Assembly: GCF_029382255.1 (NCBI RefSeq)
Contig: NZ_JARLLG010000001.1
Span: forward strand, 744,001 to 808,000
DNA: 64,000 nucleotides
Reading direction: 5' to 3'
Source: Isoptericola croceus
GTDB taxonomy: Bacteria; Actinomycetota; Actinomycetes; Actinomycetales; Cellulomonadaceae
The notes under the pieces were generated by a model. It saw only the letters and a list, made by a program, of their open reading frames with translations. It did no database searches and was not told the origin of the DNA. The number at the start of each line of letters is the position of its first letter. The stretch's first letter is position 1. The position numbers were made by a program, and so were the translations under genes. Below, piece after piece: positions 52,301-64,000 of this stretch.

Positions 52301-52405
52301 GGGGTAGGGGAAGACCCCCGCCGATCCGGTCGCGTTCACGGGCGCTGCGCGCCCTCCACTTCGGGAATGCGTACGACCGGATCGGCGGGGGTCTTCCCCT
52401 ACCCC
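52301..52405. repeat. Large hairpin element with conserved loop, copy B (rpoC terminator position)
   Basis: Perfect 32-bp arms (52301-52332 and 52374-52405) flank a 41-nt loop. The loop starts CGTTCACGGGCGCTGCGCGC and continues CCTCCACTTCGGGA, identical to the loop of the element at 15149-15240 over its first 34 bases. Apart from the inner GGTCG/CGACC ends, the arms are unrelated. It lies 13 bp after the rpoC stop and is followed by CTTCTT, so it is probably the rpoBC terminator. Confidence 0.9.
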
Positions 52406-52510
52406 TTCTTCGTGTCCTCGCGGAACGGTCGCGGGACGACGGCGGAGGTGGCCAGGGTGCATCGGCGGGGTCGGGCGACCGACGTCACACCTGTGGCGCC
52501 GTCTCAATCT

Positions 52511-52539
52511 TTGACCCCGCTTGTTTCCGCGGGTAGCCT
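52511..52539 (+). promoter_or_regulatory. Promoter of the rpsL-rpsG-fusA operon
   Basis: TTGACC (52511-52516), a 17-bp spacer and TAGCCT (52534-52539) form a near-consensus promoter. The leader to rpsL is ~290 nt, in which I see no recognisable regulatory element. This and the hairpin element are the content of the 548-bp rpoC-rpsL gap. Confidence 0.7.
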
Positions 52540-52835
52540 AGGAAGCCGTGCCCGTGCCGTCGCGCCGTGCATCCCGCTGGTCGTCCGAGTAGTGCTCTTG
52601 AGCATTGCTCGGGAGAGCCGCCGGAGGCGCCGCCGATGCGTGCACGAGCATCCCGGATGACTGTTCGGACCGTCCATCAGGACGGGGGAGCAGACCCGGG
52701 CCATCGAGCCGGTGGTAAGTGGCGTTGCGGTCCGTGAGGATCGCGGGTGCCGCCTGCGATCGGCGCACACAAGCCAGACAGACCACCGTCGAGGGCCACG
52801 AGGCCCTCGTGAGCTCGAGAGACGACGGAGACGTA

Positions 52836-53210
52836 GTGCCTACGATCCAGCAGCTCGTCCGCAAGGGCCGGACCTCGAAGGCCGGGAAGTCGAAGACCCC
52901 GGCCCTCAAGGGTTCCCCTCAGCGGCGCGGCGTGTGCACCCGTGTGTACACCACCACCCCCAAGAAGCCGAACTCGGCGCTCCGCAAGGTCGCGCGTGTG
53001 AAGCTCTCCTCCGGCATCGAGGTCACGGCCTACATCCCCGGTGTGGGCCACAACCTCCAGGAGCACTCGATCGTGCTCGTGCGCGGCGGCCGTGTGAAGG
53101 ACCTTCCCGGCGTCCGCTACAAGATCGTGCGCGGCGCGCTCGACACCCAGGGTGTCAAGGGTCGCCAGCAGGCACGCTCCCGGTACGGCGCGAAGAAGGA
53201 GAAGGCCTGA
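52836..53210 (+). CDS. rpsL: 30S ribosomal protein S12
   Basis: 124 aa, standard length from GTG 52836 with GGAG upstream. [19 protein letters not shown] and [16 protein letters not shown] retain the wild-type lysines (43 and 88 in E. coli numbering) whose changes cause streptomycin resistance. It overlaps rpsG by one base. Confidence 0.98.
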   Translation: MPTIQQLVRKGRTSKAGKSKTPALKGSPQRRGVCTRVYTTTPKKPNSALRKVARVKLSSGIEVTAYIPGVGHNLQEHSIVLVRGGRVKDLPGVRYKIVRGALDTQGVKGRQQARSRYGAKKEKA

Positions 53211-53680
53211 TGCCTCGTAAGGGTCCGGCCCCCAAGCGGCCGCTCATCGTCGACCCCGTCTACGGGTCGCCCGTCGTGACGCAGCTGATCAACAAGGTCC
53301 TGCTCGACGGCAAGAAGTCCACCGCCGAGTCGATCGTCTACGGCGCCCTCGAGGGCGTCCGCGACAAGACCGACCAGGACCCGGTCGTCGTCCTCAAGCG
53401 TGCGCTCGAGAACATTCGTCCGGCCCTCGAGGTCCGCTCCCGCCGAGTCGGTGGCGCGACCTACCAGGTCCCGGTCGAGGTCCGTCCGTCGCGCTCGACG
53501 ACGCTCGCGCTGCGGTGGCTCACCGACTTCTCGCGCGCCCGCCGCGAGAAGACGATGACCGAGCGTCTGATGAACGAGATCCTCGACGCCTCGAACGGCC
53601 TGGGTGCCGCGGTCAAGCGTCGTGAGGACATGCACAAGATGGCCGAGTCGAACAAGGCCTTCGCGCACTACCGCTGGTGA
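53210..53680 (+). CDS. rpsG: 30S ribosomal protein S7
   Basis: 156 aa, standard length. [20 protein letters not shown] and [15 protein letters not shown] are diagnostic. ATG 53210 overlaps the rpsL stop (TGATG). S7 organises the 3' domain of 16S rRNA. Confidence 0.98.
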   Translation: MPRKGPAPKRPLIVDPVYGSPVVTQLINKVLLDGKKSTAESIVYGALEGVRDKTDQDPVVVLKRALENIRPALEVRSRRVGGATYQVPVEVRPSRSTTLALRWLTDFSRARREKTMTERLMNEILDASNGLGAAVKRREDMHKMAESNKAFAHYRW

Positions 53681-53794
53681 TGCGCACGGACGGCCTCGGG
53701 AGCATCCCGGGGTCGTCCGCGGATCTGGAGCCGGCCGGAGGCCGGGTCTCCGGCACCGGTTCCCGACGTCCCACTACCCGAGGGGTAAGACACC

Positions 53795-55897
<2,103 letters not shown>

Positions 55898-56023
55898 GTC
55901 CCCACAGGTCGAACACCTGCACAACCATCAACCTGTAGGAAACCGCAACGCCCCGAGGGTTAGGCTTGATCGGCCGACACTCGCAACGTTCGGAACATCT
56001 ACCCAAGTCCCAGGAGGACCCCA

Positions 56024-57220
<1,197 letters not shown>

Positions 57221-57271
57221 TCTCCTGATCACTCGATGATCTGGGGGAGCTGAGCTCCACCGGTCGTCCGT

Positions 57272-57307
57272 CCGAGGCCCGGGCCCTGCGAGGGGCCCGG
57301 GCCTCGG
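57272..57307 (+). terminator. Intrinsic terminator after tuf
   Basis: A perfect 15-bp stem (57272-57286 with 57293-57307) around a 6-nt loop, 52 bp after the tuf stop. No long T-run. Confidence 0.85.
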
Positions 57308-57334
57308 ATGCGTCCGGGGTCACACCCGGACGAC

Positions 57335-57689
57335 TTGGCCTCACGCGACTCGTGTGGCAAGATGGTCAAGTTGCCTGTCACGGGCGCGTTCTTTCTCGTG
57401 TCGAACAGTGTGTAGCACCACGGTGCACGTCACGGCCTCTGGCCGGTGGCGGTACCTGGAGCGGTCCCCCTCCTCGGAGGGGATCGTGGGGATGCCTGCT
57501 GTCGATACGCGGAACGCCCCACGAGACACACGTCTCGACAGGCTGGACATACGTCGTGGTCCGCGCAGCGGTCCACAATCAACGGCCCCGACGCCGTACA
57601 GGCGTGCGCCCGAGCATGTCGCACTATGCGACACGCCCGAGCGCGGGGGTCGGACAGTAGCGGTTCGAGAGAGAGAGTCAGACGACGCC
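57335..57689 (+). promoter_or_regulatory. S10 operon promoter and long structured leader
   Basis: TTGGCC (57335-57340), a 17-bp spacer and CAAGAT (57358-57363) give a plausible promoter. The leader to rpsJ is ~320 nt and contains compact stems: CCCCTCC/GGAGGGG (57467-57482) and GTCGCA/TGCGAC (57618-57632), the latter enclosed by GGCGT/ACGCC. Ribosomal-protein feedback on this leader is possible; no known family was recognised. Confidence 0.5.
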
Positions 57690-57998
57690 ATGGCGGGACA
57701 GAAGATCCGCATCCGGCTCAAGTCCTACGACCACGAGGTCATCGACAGCTCGGCGCGCAAGATCGTCGACACGGTGACACGCGCTGGTGCGACGGTCGTG
57801 GGTCCGGTGCCGCTGCCGACGGAGAAGAACGTCTTCACCGTCATCCGGTCGCCTCACAAGTACAAGGACAGCCGTGAGCACTTCGAGATGCGCACGCACA
57901 AGCGCCTGATCGACATCATCGATCCCACGCCGAAGGCGGTCGACTCGCTCATGCGCATCGACCTGCCGGCTGACGTGAACATCGAGATCAAGCTCTGA
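57690..57998 (+). CDS. rpsJ: 30S ribosomal protein S10
   Basis: 102 aa, standard length. [19 protein letters not shown] and [19 protein letters not shown] are diagnostic. ATG 57690 was chosen over the much longer open frame, which would read through the leader. First gene of the S10-spc ribosomal operon; S10 is also NusE. Confidence 0.98.
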   Translation: MAGQKIRIRLKSYDHEVIDSSARKIVDTVTRAGATVVGPVPLPTEKNVFTVIRSPHKYKDSREHFEMRTHKRLIDIIDPTPKAVDSLMRIDLPADVNIEIKL

Positions 57999-58009
57999 GG
58001 CTGGAGATC

Positions 58010-58663
58010 ATGAGCAACCAGCAGAAGAACATGACCGCGGTGCTCGGCACCAAGCTCGGCATGACGCAGACGTGGGACGACGCGGGCAAGCTCGTGCCGG
58101 TCACCGTCGTGGCCGTCCCCACCAACGTGGTGACGCAGGTCCGCGCCGCGGAGTCCGACGGCTACGCGGCCGTCCAGCTCGCAGCCGGCCAGATCGACCC
58201 GCGCAAGGTCACGAAGCCGCTCAAGGGCCACTTCGAGAAGGCCGGCGTCACGCCGCGCCGTCACGTCGTCGAGGTCCGTACCGACAACGCCGGTGAGTAC
58301 TCGACCGGCCAGGAGATCACCGCCGACGCCTTCGAGGCCGGCGCGATGGTCGACGTCGTCGGGACCACCAAGGGCAAGGGCACCGCCGGTGTCATGAAGC
58401 GCCACGGCTTCTCCGGCGTCGGCGCCTCGCACGGTGCGCACCGCAACCACCGCAAGCCGGGTTCGATCGGCGGCGCCTCCACGCCCTCGCGCGTGTTCAA
58501 GGGCATGCGGATGGCCGGTCGTATGGGCCACGCCCGCAAGACCGTCCAGAACCTGACCGTCCACGCGGTCGACGCGGAGAAGGGTCTGCTGCTCGTCAAG
58601 GGCGCGGTCCCGGGCCCCAAGGGCGGCATCGTTCTCGTCCGTACCGCCGCGAAGGGAGCCTGA
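58010..58663 (+). CDS. rplC: 50S ribosomal protein L3
   Basis: 217 aa. [16 protein letters not shown] at the start and [20 protein letters not shown] in the rRNA-binding loop are conserved. ATG 58010, 11 bp after rpsJ. Confidence 0.98.
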   Translation: MSNQQKNMTAVLGTKLGMTQTWDDAGKLVPVTVVAVPTNVVTQVRAAESDGYAAVQLAAGQIDPRKVTKPLKGHFEKAGVTPRRHVVEVRTDNAGEYSTGQEITADAFEAGAMVDVVGTTKGKGTAGVMKRHGFSGVGASHGAHRNHRKPGSIGGASTPSRVFKGMRMAGRMGHARKTVQNLTVHAVDAEKGLLLVKGAVPGPKGGIVLVRTAAKGA

Positions 58664-58668
58664 GACAG

Positions 58669-59382
58669 ATGGCTAACCTGAACGTCGACGTGCTCGACGC
58701 CACCGGCAAGAAGTCCGGCACCGCCGAGCTCCCTGCCGAGGTCTTCGACGTCGCCACGAACGTCCCGCTGATCCACCAGGTGGTCGTCGCCCAGCGCGCT
58801 GCGTCGCGCCAGGGCACCGCGTCCACCAAGACCCGCGGCGAGGTCCGCGGCGGTGGCAGGAAGCCGTACAAGCAGAAGGGCACCGGTCGTGCCCGTCAGG
58901 GTTCGACGCGCGCCCCGCAGTTCGCCGGCGGTGGCACCGTTCACGGCCCGCAGCCGCGCAGCTACGACCAGCGCACCCCGAAGAAGATGAAGGCCGCCGC
59001 ACTCCGCGGTGCCCTCTCCGACCGTGCCCGCGCAGGCCGCGTGCACGTGGTGTCGGGCTTCGGTGTCGACGGCGTGCCGTCGACCAAGACCGCCCTCAGC
59101 ACGATCGCTGTGCTGACGGACCGTCGGCACGTGCTGGTCGTGACCGAGCGCTCGGACGAGCTGACCATCAAGTCGCTCCGCAACGTCGAGCAGGTTCACC
59201 TGCTCACTGCGGACCAGCTCAACACCTACGACGTGCTCGTCTCCGACGACGTCGTCTTCACGCAGGGCGCGCTCGACGCGTTCCTGGCCGGCCCGACCAC
59301 GGGCAAGCCGGTGAAGGCCGTCGCGACGGAGGGCGAGGCCGCCGAGGCCGAGGCTGCATCCGAGAAGGAGGCCACCAAGTGA
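58669..59382 (+). CDS. rplD: 50S ribosomal protein L4
   Basis: 237 aa. [20 protein letters not shown] is the conserved loop that reaches the exit tunnel. An acidic Ala/Glu-rich tail extends the C-terminus by ~20 residues, as in other actinobacteria. ATG 58669, 5 bp after rplC; overlaps rplW by GTGA. Confidence 0.98.
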   Translation: MANLNVDVLDATGKKSGTAELPAEVFDVATNVPLIHQVVVAQRAASRQGTASTKTRGEVRGGGRKPYKQKGTGRARQGSTRAPQFAGGGTVHGPQPRSYDQRTPKKMKAAALRGALSDRARAGRVHVVSGFGVDGVPSTKTALSTIAVLTDRRHVLVVTERSDELTIKSLRNVEQVHLLTADQLNTYDVLVSDDVVFTQGALDAFLAGPTTGKPVKAVATEGEAAEAEAASEKEATK

Positions 59383-59681
59383 CCGCCGTGACGAAGGACC
59401 CGCGCGACATCCTGATCGCGCCGGTCGTCTCCGAGAAGTCCTACAACCTCCTCGACGAGGGCAAGTACACCTTCGTCGTGGACCCGGACGCCAACAAGAC
59501 CGAGATCAAGATCGCGGTCGAGAAGGTCTTCGGTGTCAAGGTCGCCTCGGTGAACACGATCAACCGTAAGGGCAAGACGCGTCGTACGCGTTACGGCCTG
59601 GGCAAGCGCAAGGACACGAAGCGTGCGATCGTCACCCTCCGCGAGGGTTCGATCGACATCTTCGGTGGTCCGGTCGGCTGA
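59379..59681 (+). CDS. rplW: 50S ribosomal protein L23
   Basis: 100 aa. [20 protein letters not shown] and [20 protein letters not shown] are typical. GTG 59379 overlaps the rplD stop. L23 docks trigger factor and SRP at the tunnel exit. Confidence 0.98.
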   Translation: MTAVTKDPRDILIAPVVSEKSYNLLDEGKYTFVVDPDANKTEIKIAVEKVFGVKVASVNTINRKGKTRRTRYGLGKRKDTKRAIVTLREGSIDIFGGPVG

Positions 59682-59712
59682 GCCGGACGAGAGCAGATCG
59701 AGGACAACTTCC

Positions 59713-60549
<837 letters not shown>

Positions 60550-60563
60550 TAGGAGCCTGACAG

Positions 60564-60845
60564 ATGCCTCGTAGCCTGAAGAAGGGCCCCTTCGTCGACG
60601 ACCACCTGCAGAAGAAGGTGGACGCCCAGAACGAGAAGGGGACCAAGAACGTCATCAAGACCTGGTCCCGTCGGTCGGTCATCACGCCCGACTTCCTCGG
60701 TCACACCTTCGCCGTGCACGACGGTCGCAAGCACACCCCGGTCTTCGTGACCGAGGCGATGGTCGGCCACAAGCTCGGCGAGTTCGCTCCCACGCGGACC
60801 TTCCGCGGCCACGTGAAGGACGACAAGAAGGGCCGCCGCCGCTGA
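60564..60845 (+). CDS. rpsS: 30S ribosomal protein S19
   Basis: 93 aa, standard length. [15 protein letters not shown] and [16 protein letters not shown] are diagnostic. ATG 60564 follows AGGAG. Confidence 0.98.
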   Translation: MPRSLKKGPFVDDHLQKKVDAQNEKGTKNVIKTWSRRSVITPDFLGHTFAVHDGRKHTPVFVTEAMVGHKLGEFAPTRTFRGHVKDDKKGRRR

Positions 60846-60888
60846 GCGGGGCGACCCTGACGGTCTGAGAAAAGGAAGCAGGACAGCA

Positions 60889-61257
60889 ATGGAAGCCAAG
60901 GCGCAGGCGCGGTTCGTCCGTGTCACGCCCCAGAAGGCCCGGCGCGTCGTGGACCTCATCCGTGGCAAGCAGGCCGTCGAGGCCGTCGCGGTGCTCAAGT
61001 TCGCGCCGCAGGCCGCGAGCGAGCCGGTCCGCAAGGTCGTCGAGTCCGCTGTGGCGAATGCCCGGGTCAAGGCCGACCGCGCGAGCGAGCGCTTCGACGA
61101 GACCGAGTACGTGGTCTCCGAGGTGTACGTGGACGAGGGCCCGACCCTCAAGCGGTTCCGACCGCGGGCCCAGGGGCGTGCGAGCCAGATCCTCAAGCGC
61201 ACCAGCCACATCACCGTGGTCGTCGCACCGCGTGAGCAGAAGGAAGGGGCCCGATAG
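60889..61257 (+). CDS. rplV: 50S ribosomal protein L22
   Basis: 122 aa. [19 protein letters not shown] and the tunnel-lining [19 protein letters not shown] loop are conserved and wild type in layout. ATG 60889 follows AAGGAAG. Its stop overlaps the rpsC start by one base. Confidence 0.98.
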   Translation: MEAKAQARFVRVTPQKARRVVDLIRGKQAVEAVAVLKFAPQAASEPVRKVVESAVANARVKADRASERFDETEYVVSEVYVDEGPTLKRFRPRAQGRASQILKRTSHITVVVAPREQKEGAR

Positions 61258-62108
61258 TGGGGCAGAAGATTCACCCGCACGGGTACCGCCTCGGCATCAC
61301 CACCGACCACCGGTCGCGCTGGTTCGCCGACAGCACCAAGCCCGGTCAGCGGTACCGCGACTACGTCCGTGAGGACGTCCAGATCCGCAAGCTCATGAGC
61401 ACTGGTCTTGAGCGCGCCGGTATCGCCAAGGTCGAGATCGAGCGCACCCGCGACCGCGTCCGCGTGGACATCCACACGGCGCGTCCGGGCATCGTCATCG
61501 GCCGCCGTGGCGCCGAGGCGGACCGCATCCGTGGGGAGCTCGAGAAGCTCACGGGCAAGCAGGTCCAGCTCAACATCCTCGAGGTCAAGAACGCCGAGAT
61601 CGACGCCCAGCTGGTCGCGCAGGGCATCGCCGAGCAGCTGGCCAGCCGTGTCTCCTTCCGTCGTGCCATGCGCAAGGGCATCCAGTCCGCGCAGCGCGCG
61701 GGTGCGAAGGGTATCCGCGTGCAGGTCGCCGGTCGTCTCGGCGGTGCCGAGATGAGCCGTTCGGAGTTCTACCGCGAGGGTCGCGTGCCGCTGCACACGC
61801 TTCGCGCGAACATCGACTACGGCTTCTTCGAGGCCCGTACGACCTTCGGCCGTATCGGCGTGAAGGTCTGGATCTACAAGGGCGACATGACCGAGAAGGA
61901 GTTCGCCGCGCAGCAGGCTGCTGCCGGTCCGCGCCAGGGCCGTGGTGGCCGTGGTGGCCCCGAGCGTCGTGGCGGCCCGCGCCGCAACGACCGCAACGAG
62001 CGTCCGGCGCCGTCGAAGCAGCAGTCCGCTGCTGAGGCACCCGCCGCGTCCGACGCGCCGGCCCCGGCCGAGCAGGCCGCGGCCCCCGAGTCCGGAACGG
62101 AGGCCTGA
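61257..62108 (+). CDS. rpsC: 30S ribosomal protein S3
   Basis: 283 aa, longer than the ~233-aa E. coli protein because of a basic then Ala/Pro-rich tail (from ~residue 225). [14 protein letters not shown] and the KH-domain [18 protein letters not shown] are conserved. GTG 61257 overlaps the rplV stop (TAGTG). Confidence 0.98.
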   Translation: MGQKIHPHGYRLGITTDHRSRWFADSTKPGQRYRDYVREDVQIRKLMSTGLERAGIAKVEIERTRDRVRVDIHTARPGIVIGRRGAEADRIRGELEKLTGKQVQLNILEVKNAEIDAQLVAQGIAEQLASRVSFRRAMRKGIQSAQRAGAKGIRVQVAGRLGGAEMSRSEFYREGRVPLHTLRANIDYGFFEARTTFGRIGVKVWIYKGDMTEKEFAAQQAAAGPRQGRGGRGGPERRGGPRRNDRNERPAPSKQQSAAEAPAASDAPAPAEQAAAPESGTEA

Positions 62109-62111
62109 GTC

Positions 62112-62531
62112 ATGCTGATCCCCCGCAGGCTCAAGCACCGCAAGCAGCACCACCCGAAGCGCTCCGGCATGGCCAAGGGTGGCACCACGATCTCGTTCGG
62201 TGACTATGGCATCCAGGCTCTCGAGCCCGCCTACGTCACCAACCGTCAGATCGAGGCTGCTCGTATCGCGATGACCCGCCACATCAAGCGTGGCGGCAAG
62301 GTCTGGATCAACATCTACCCGGACCGCCCGCTCACGAAGAAGCCCGCCGAGACCCGCATGGGTTCGGGTAAGGGCTCGCCCGAGTGGTGGGTCGCCAACG
62401 TCAAGCCCGGCCGCATCGTCTTCGAGCTGGCCGGAGTCCCTGAGGAGCTTGCTCGTGAGGCCCTGCGCCGTGCGATGCACAAGCTCCCGATGAAGTGCCG
62501 TTTCGTGGTGCGCGAAGGTGGTGCGAACTGA
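62112..62531 (+). CDS. rplP: 50S ribosomal protein L16
   Basis: 139 aa, standard length. [15 protein letters not shown] and [20 protein letters not shown] are diagnostic. ATG 62112, 3 bp after rpsC; 1-bp overlap with rpmC. Confidence 0.98.
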   Translation: MLIPRRLKHRKQHHPKRSGMAKGGTTISFGDYGIQALEPAYVTNRQIEAARIAMTRHIKRGGKVWINIYPDRPLTKKPAETRMGSGKGSPEWWVANVKPGRIVFELAGVPEELAREALRRAMHKLPMKCRFVVREGGAN

Positions 62532-62770
62532 TGGCTATCGGTACCCAGGGGCTTGCCCCGGCCGACCTCGACGGCTTCGACGACGAGACTCTCGTCGCGA
62601 AGCTCAAGGAGCAGAAGCAGGAGCTTTTCAACCTGCGCTTTCAGGCCGCCACCGGCCAGCTCGAGTCGCACGGCCGCCTCAAGGCGGTCAAGCGAGACAT
62701 CGCGCGGATCTACACGGTCCTGCGTGAGCGCGAGCTCGGCATCCGTACGGCCCCGAGCGTGAGTGAGTGA
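62531..62770 (+). CDS. rpmC: 50S ribosomal protein L29
   Basis: 79 aa. [20 protein letters not shown] and [18 protein letters not shown] are typical helices of L29. ATG 62531 overlaps the rplP stop (TGATG); the longer in-frame start would lie inside rplP. Confidence 0.97.
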   Translation: MAIGTQGLAPADLDGFDDETLVAKLKEQKQELFNLRFQAATGQLESHGRLKAVKRDIARIYTVLRERELGIRTAPSVSE

Positions 62771-62777
62771 GGCACTG

Positions 62778-63062
62778 ATGAGCGAGAACACCGAGACGGT
62801 GACCACCGAGGAGCGGGCAACCCGCAAGGTGCGCCGCGGCTACGTCGTCAGCGACAAGATGGACAAGACCATCGTCGTCGAGGTCGAGGACCGTGTGAAG
62901 CACCCGCTCTACGGCAAGGTCATGCGTCGCACCAACAAGGTCAAGGTGCACGACGAGCAGAACTCCGCCGGCATCGGCGACCTGGTCGTCATCATGGAGA
63001 CCCGCCCGCTGTCCGCGACAAAGCGGTGGCGCCTGGTGGAGATCCTCGAGAAGGCCAAGTAA
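62778..63062 (+). CDS. rpsQ: 30S ribosomal protein S17
   Basis: 94 aa. [20 protein letters not shown] and [20 protein letters not shown] are diagnostic. I use ATG 62778, 7 bp after rpmC, preceded by GTGAGTGAGG; the in-frame GTG 62763 would overlap rpmC. Confidence 0.97.
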   Translation: MSENTETVTTEERATRKVRRGYVVSDKMDKTIVVEVEDRVKHPLYGKVMRRTNKVKVHDEQNSAGIGDLVVIMETRPLSATKRWRLVEILEKAK

Positions 63063-63195
63063 GACTGTCCTTCCCGGTGGGGGCGCGGTGTGACACACGT
63101 ATGCGTCGAGTCCCCACCACAGCAACTATCCGTTCGGCAAGGCTCGCCCGGGAAAGCCCGGGCCGAGAACCGGCTCGACGACAGGAGATCAATCG

Positions 63196-63564
63196 ATGAT
63201 CCAGCAGGAGTCGCGACTGCGGGTCGCCGACAACACGGGTGCCAAGGAGATTCTCTGCATCCGTGTTCTCGGTGGATCCGGCCGTCGCTACGCCGGTATC
63301 GGCGACACCATCGTCGCCACCGTCAAGGACGCGATCCCGGGCGGCAACGTGAAGAAGGGCGATGTGGTCAAGGCCGTCATCGTCCGGACCGTCAAGGAGC
63401 GCCGTCGTCCCGACGGTTCCTACATCAAGTTCGACGAGAACGCCGCCGTCATCCTCAAGACTGACGGTGAGCCGCGCGGTACGCGCATCTTCGGCCCGGT
63501 CGGGCGCGAGCTGCGCGACAAGCGGTTCATGAAGATCATCTCGTTGGCCCCGGAGGTGCTCTGA
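63196..63564 (+). CDS. rplN: 50S ribosomal protein L14
   Basis: 122 aa, standard length. [20 protein letters not shown] and [15 protein letters not shown] are diagnostic. ATG 63196 follows ACAGGAGAT. The 133-bp gap after rpsQ holds nothing I recognise. Confidence 0.98.
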   Translation: MIQQESRLRVADNTGAKEILCIRVLGGSGRRYAGIGDTIVATVKDAIPGGNVKKGDVVKAVIVRTVKERRRPDGSYIKFDENAAVILKTDGEPRGTRIFGPVGRELRDKRFMKIISLAPEVL

Positions 63565-63566
63565 CC

Positions 63567-63908
63567 ATGGCGAAGATCAAGAAGGGCGACCAGGTCCAGG
63601 TGATCTCTGGTCGCGACAAGGGCCTGACGGGCCGTGTGCTCGAGGTGCTCACCGACAGCGACCGCGTCGTCGTCGAGGGTGTCCAGCGCGTGACCAAGCA
63701 CGTGAAGGCCGGCCAGTCGTCGCGTGGCACCCGTACGGGTGGCATCGAGACCGTCGAGGCGCCGATCCACGTCTCCAACGTGATGCTGGTCGACCCCGAG
63801 AGCAAGAAGCCGACCCGTGTCGGGTTCCGCCTCGAGGAGGTCGAGCAGGACGGTCGTACCCGTACGGTGCGCGTCCGCTACGCCAAGCGTTCCGGGAAGG
63901 ACATCTGA
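63567..63908 (+). CDS. rplX: 50S ribosomal protein L24
   Basis: 113 aa. The KOW start KIKKGDQVQVISGRDKGLTG and IHVSNVMLVDP are conserved. ATG 63567, 2 bp after rplN; overlaps rplE by one base. Confidence 0.98.
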   Translation: MAKIKKGDQVQVISGRDKGLTGRVLEVLTDSDRVVVEGVQRVTKHVKAGQSSRGTRTGGIETVEAPIHVSNVMLVDPESKKPTRVGFRLEEVEQDGRTRTVRVRYAKRSGKDI

Positions 63909-64000
63909 TGACCGAGACGACTCTCGAGGCCACGGCTGTGCCGCGCCTCAAGCAGAAGTACCGCGAGGAGATCCTGGCCGCGCTCCAGGAGGAGTTCGGT
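63908..64000 (+). CDS. rplE: 50S ribosomal protein L5, 3'-truncated by the window end
   Basis: First 31 codons only. PRLKQKYREEILAALQEEFG is the typical L5 start. ATG 63908 overlaps the rplX stop (TGATG). The rest lies beyond the window. Confidence 0.95.
   Translation, partial: MTETTLEATAVPRLKQKYREEILAALQEEFG

Overview
The window looks like a chromosomal segment of a high-GC actinobacterium, probably order Micrococcales near Promicromonosporaceae/Cellulomonadaceae. That placement is an inference from very high GC, the gene order tRNA-Trp/secE/nusG/rplKA, rplJL, rpoBC, rpsLG/fusA/tuf/S10 operon, the tRNA-Met/rpmG/hadAB-like block, a DtxR/IdeR-type iron box and a type VII secretion locus. No rRNA, IS element, integrase, prophage or CRISPR array was seen.

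Layout. (1) 1-10.5 kb: end of a type VII (ESX) secretion locus. It has an FHA-FtsK/SpoIIIE ATPase (EccC-like), two identical WXG100 genes inside a perfect 398-bp direct duplication, two larger WXG100-headed proteins with unrelated C-terminal parts (candidate substrates), a possible EspG-like chaperone, small membrane proteins and LpqN-like proteins. (2) 10.5-15.1 kb: rarD, tRNA-Tyr/Thr/Met, rpmG, two MaoC-type dehydratase genes, and a TPP riboswitch with thiC. (3) 15.1-23.6 kb: an iron-box-controlled, fully overlapping five-gene NRPS-independent hydroxamate siderophore operon, flanked on both sides by 20-bp-period GCGAGRTAGCGC repeats. (4) 23.6-27.1 kb: LacI regulator and divergent MFS transporter, then an XRE-MNT/HepT toxin-antitoxin pair. 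(5) 27.4-30.5 kb: a small exported peptide gene with its own FtsX-like permease and ABC ATPase, coupled to murB. Then come an L,D-transpeptidase lipoprotein and an adenosine deaminase-family gene.

(6) 34.3-64 kb: the transcription/translation core. The rplKA and rplJL blocks are split by a ~5.7-kb accessory cassette (37.3-43.1 kb): a sigma factor, an overlapping 166-aa protein, an intracellular subtilisin-like (S8) protease, a TPR-CHAT caspase-like protease and a 36-aa exported peptide, ended by a G18C22 tract. This is my best candidate for an undescribed system. Its parts resemble the TPR-CHAT protease plus sigma-factor logic known from type III-E CRISPR (Csx29/CASP-sigma), but without any CRISPR component.

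Non-coding items include a large hairpin element found twice (15.15 kb and 52.3 kb) with different perfect arms but the same central loop, an L10 leader with attenuator, several strong terminators, promoters upstream of rpoB, rpsL and rpsJ, and an operator-like palindrome on the toxin-antitoxin promoter. The window ends inside rplE.
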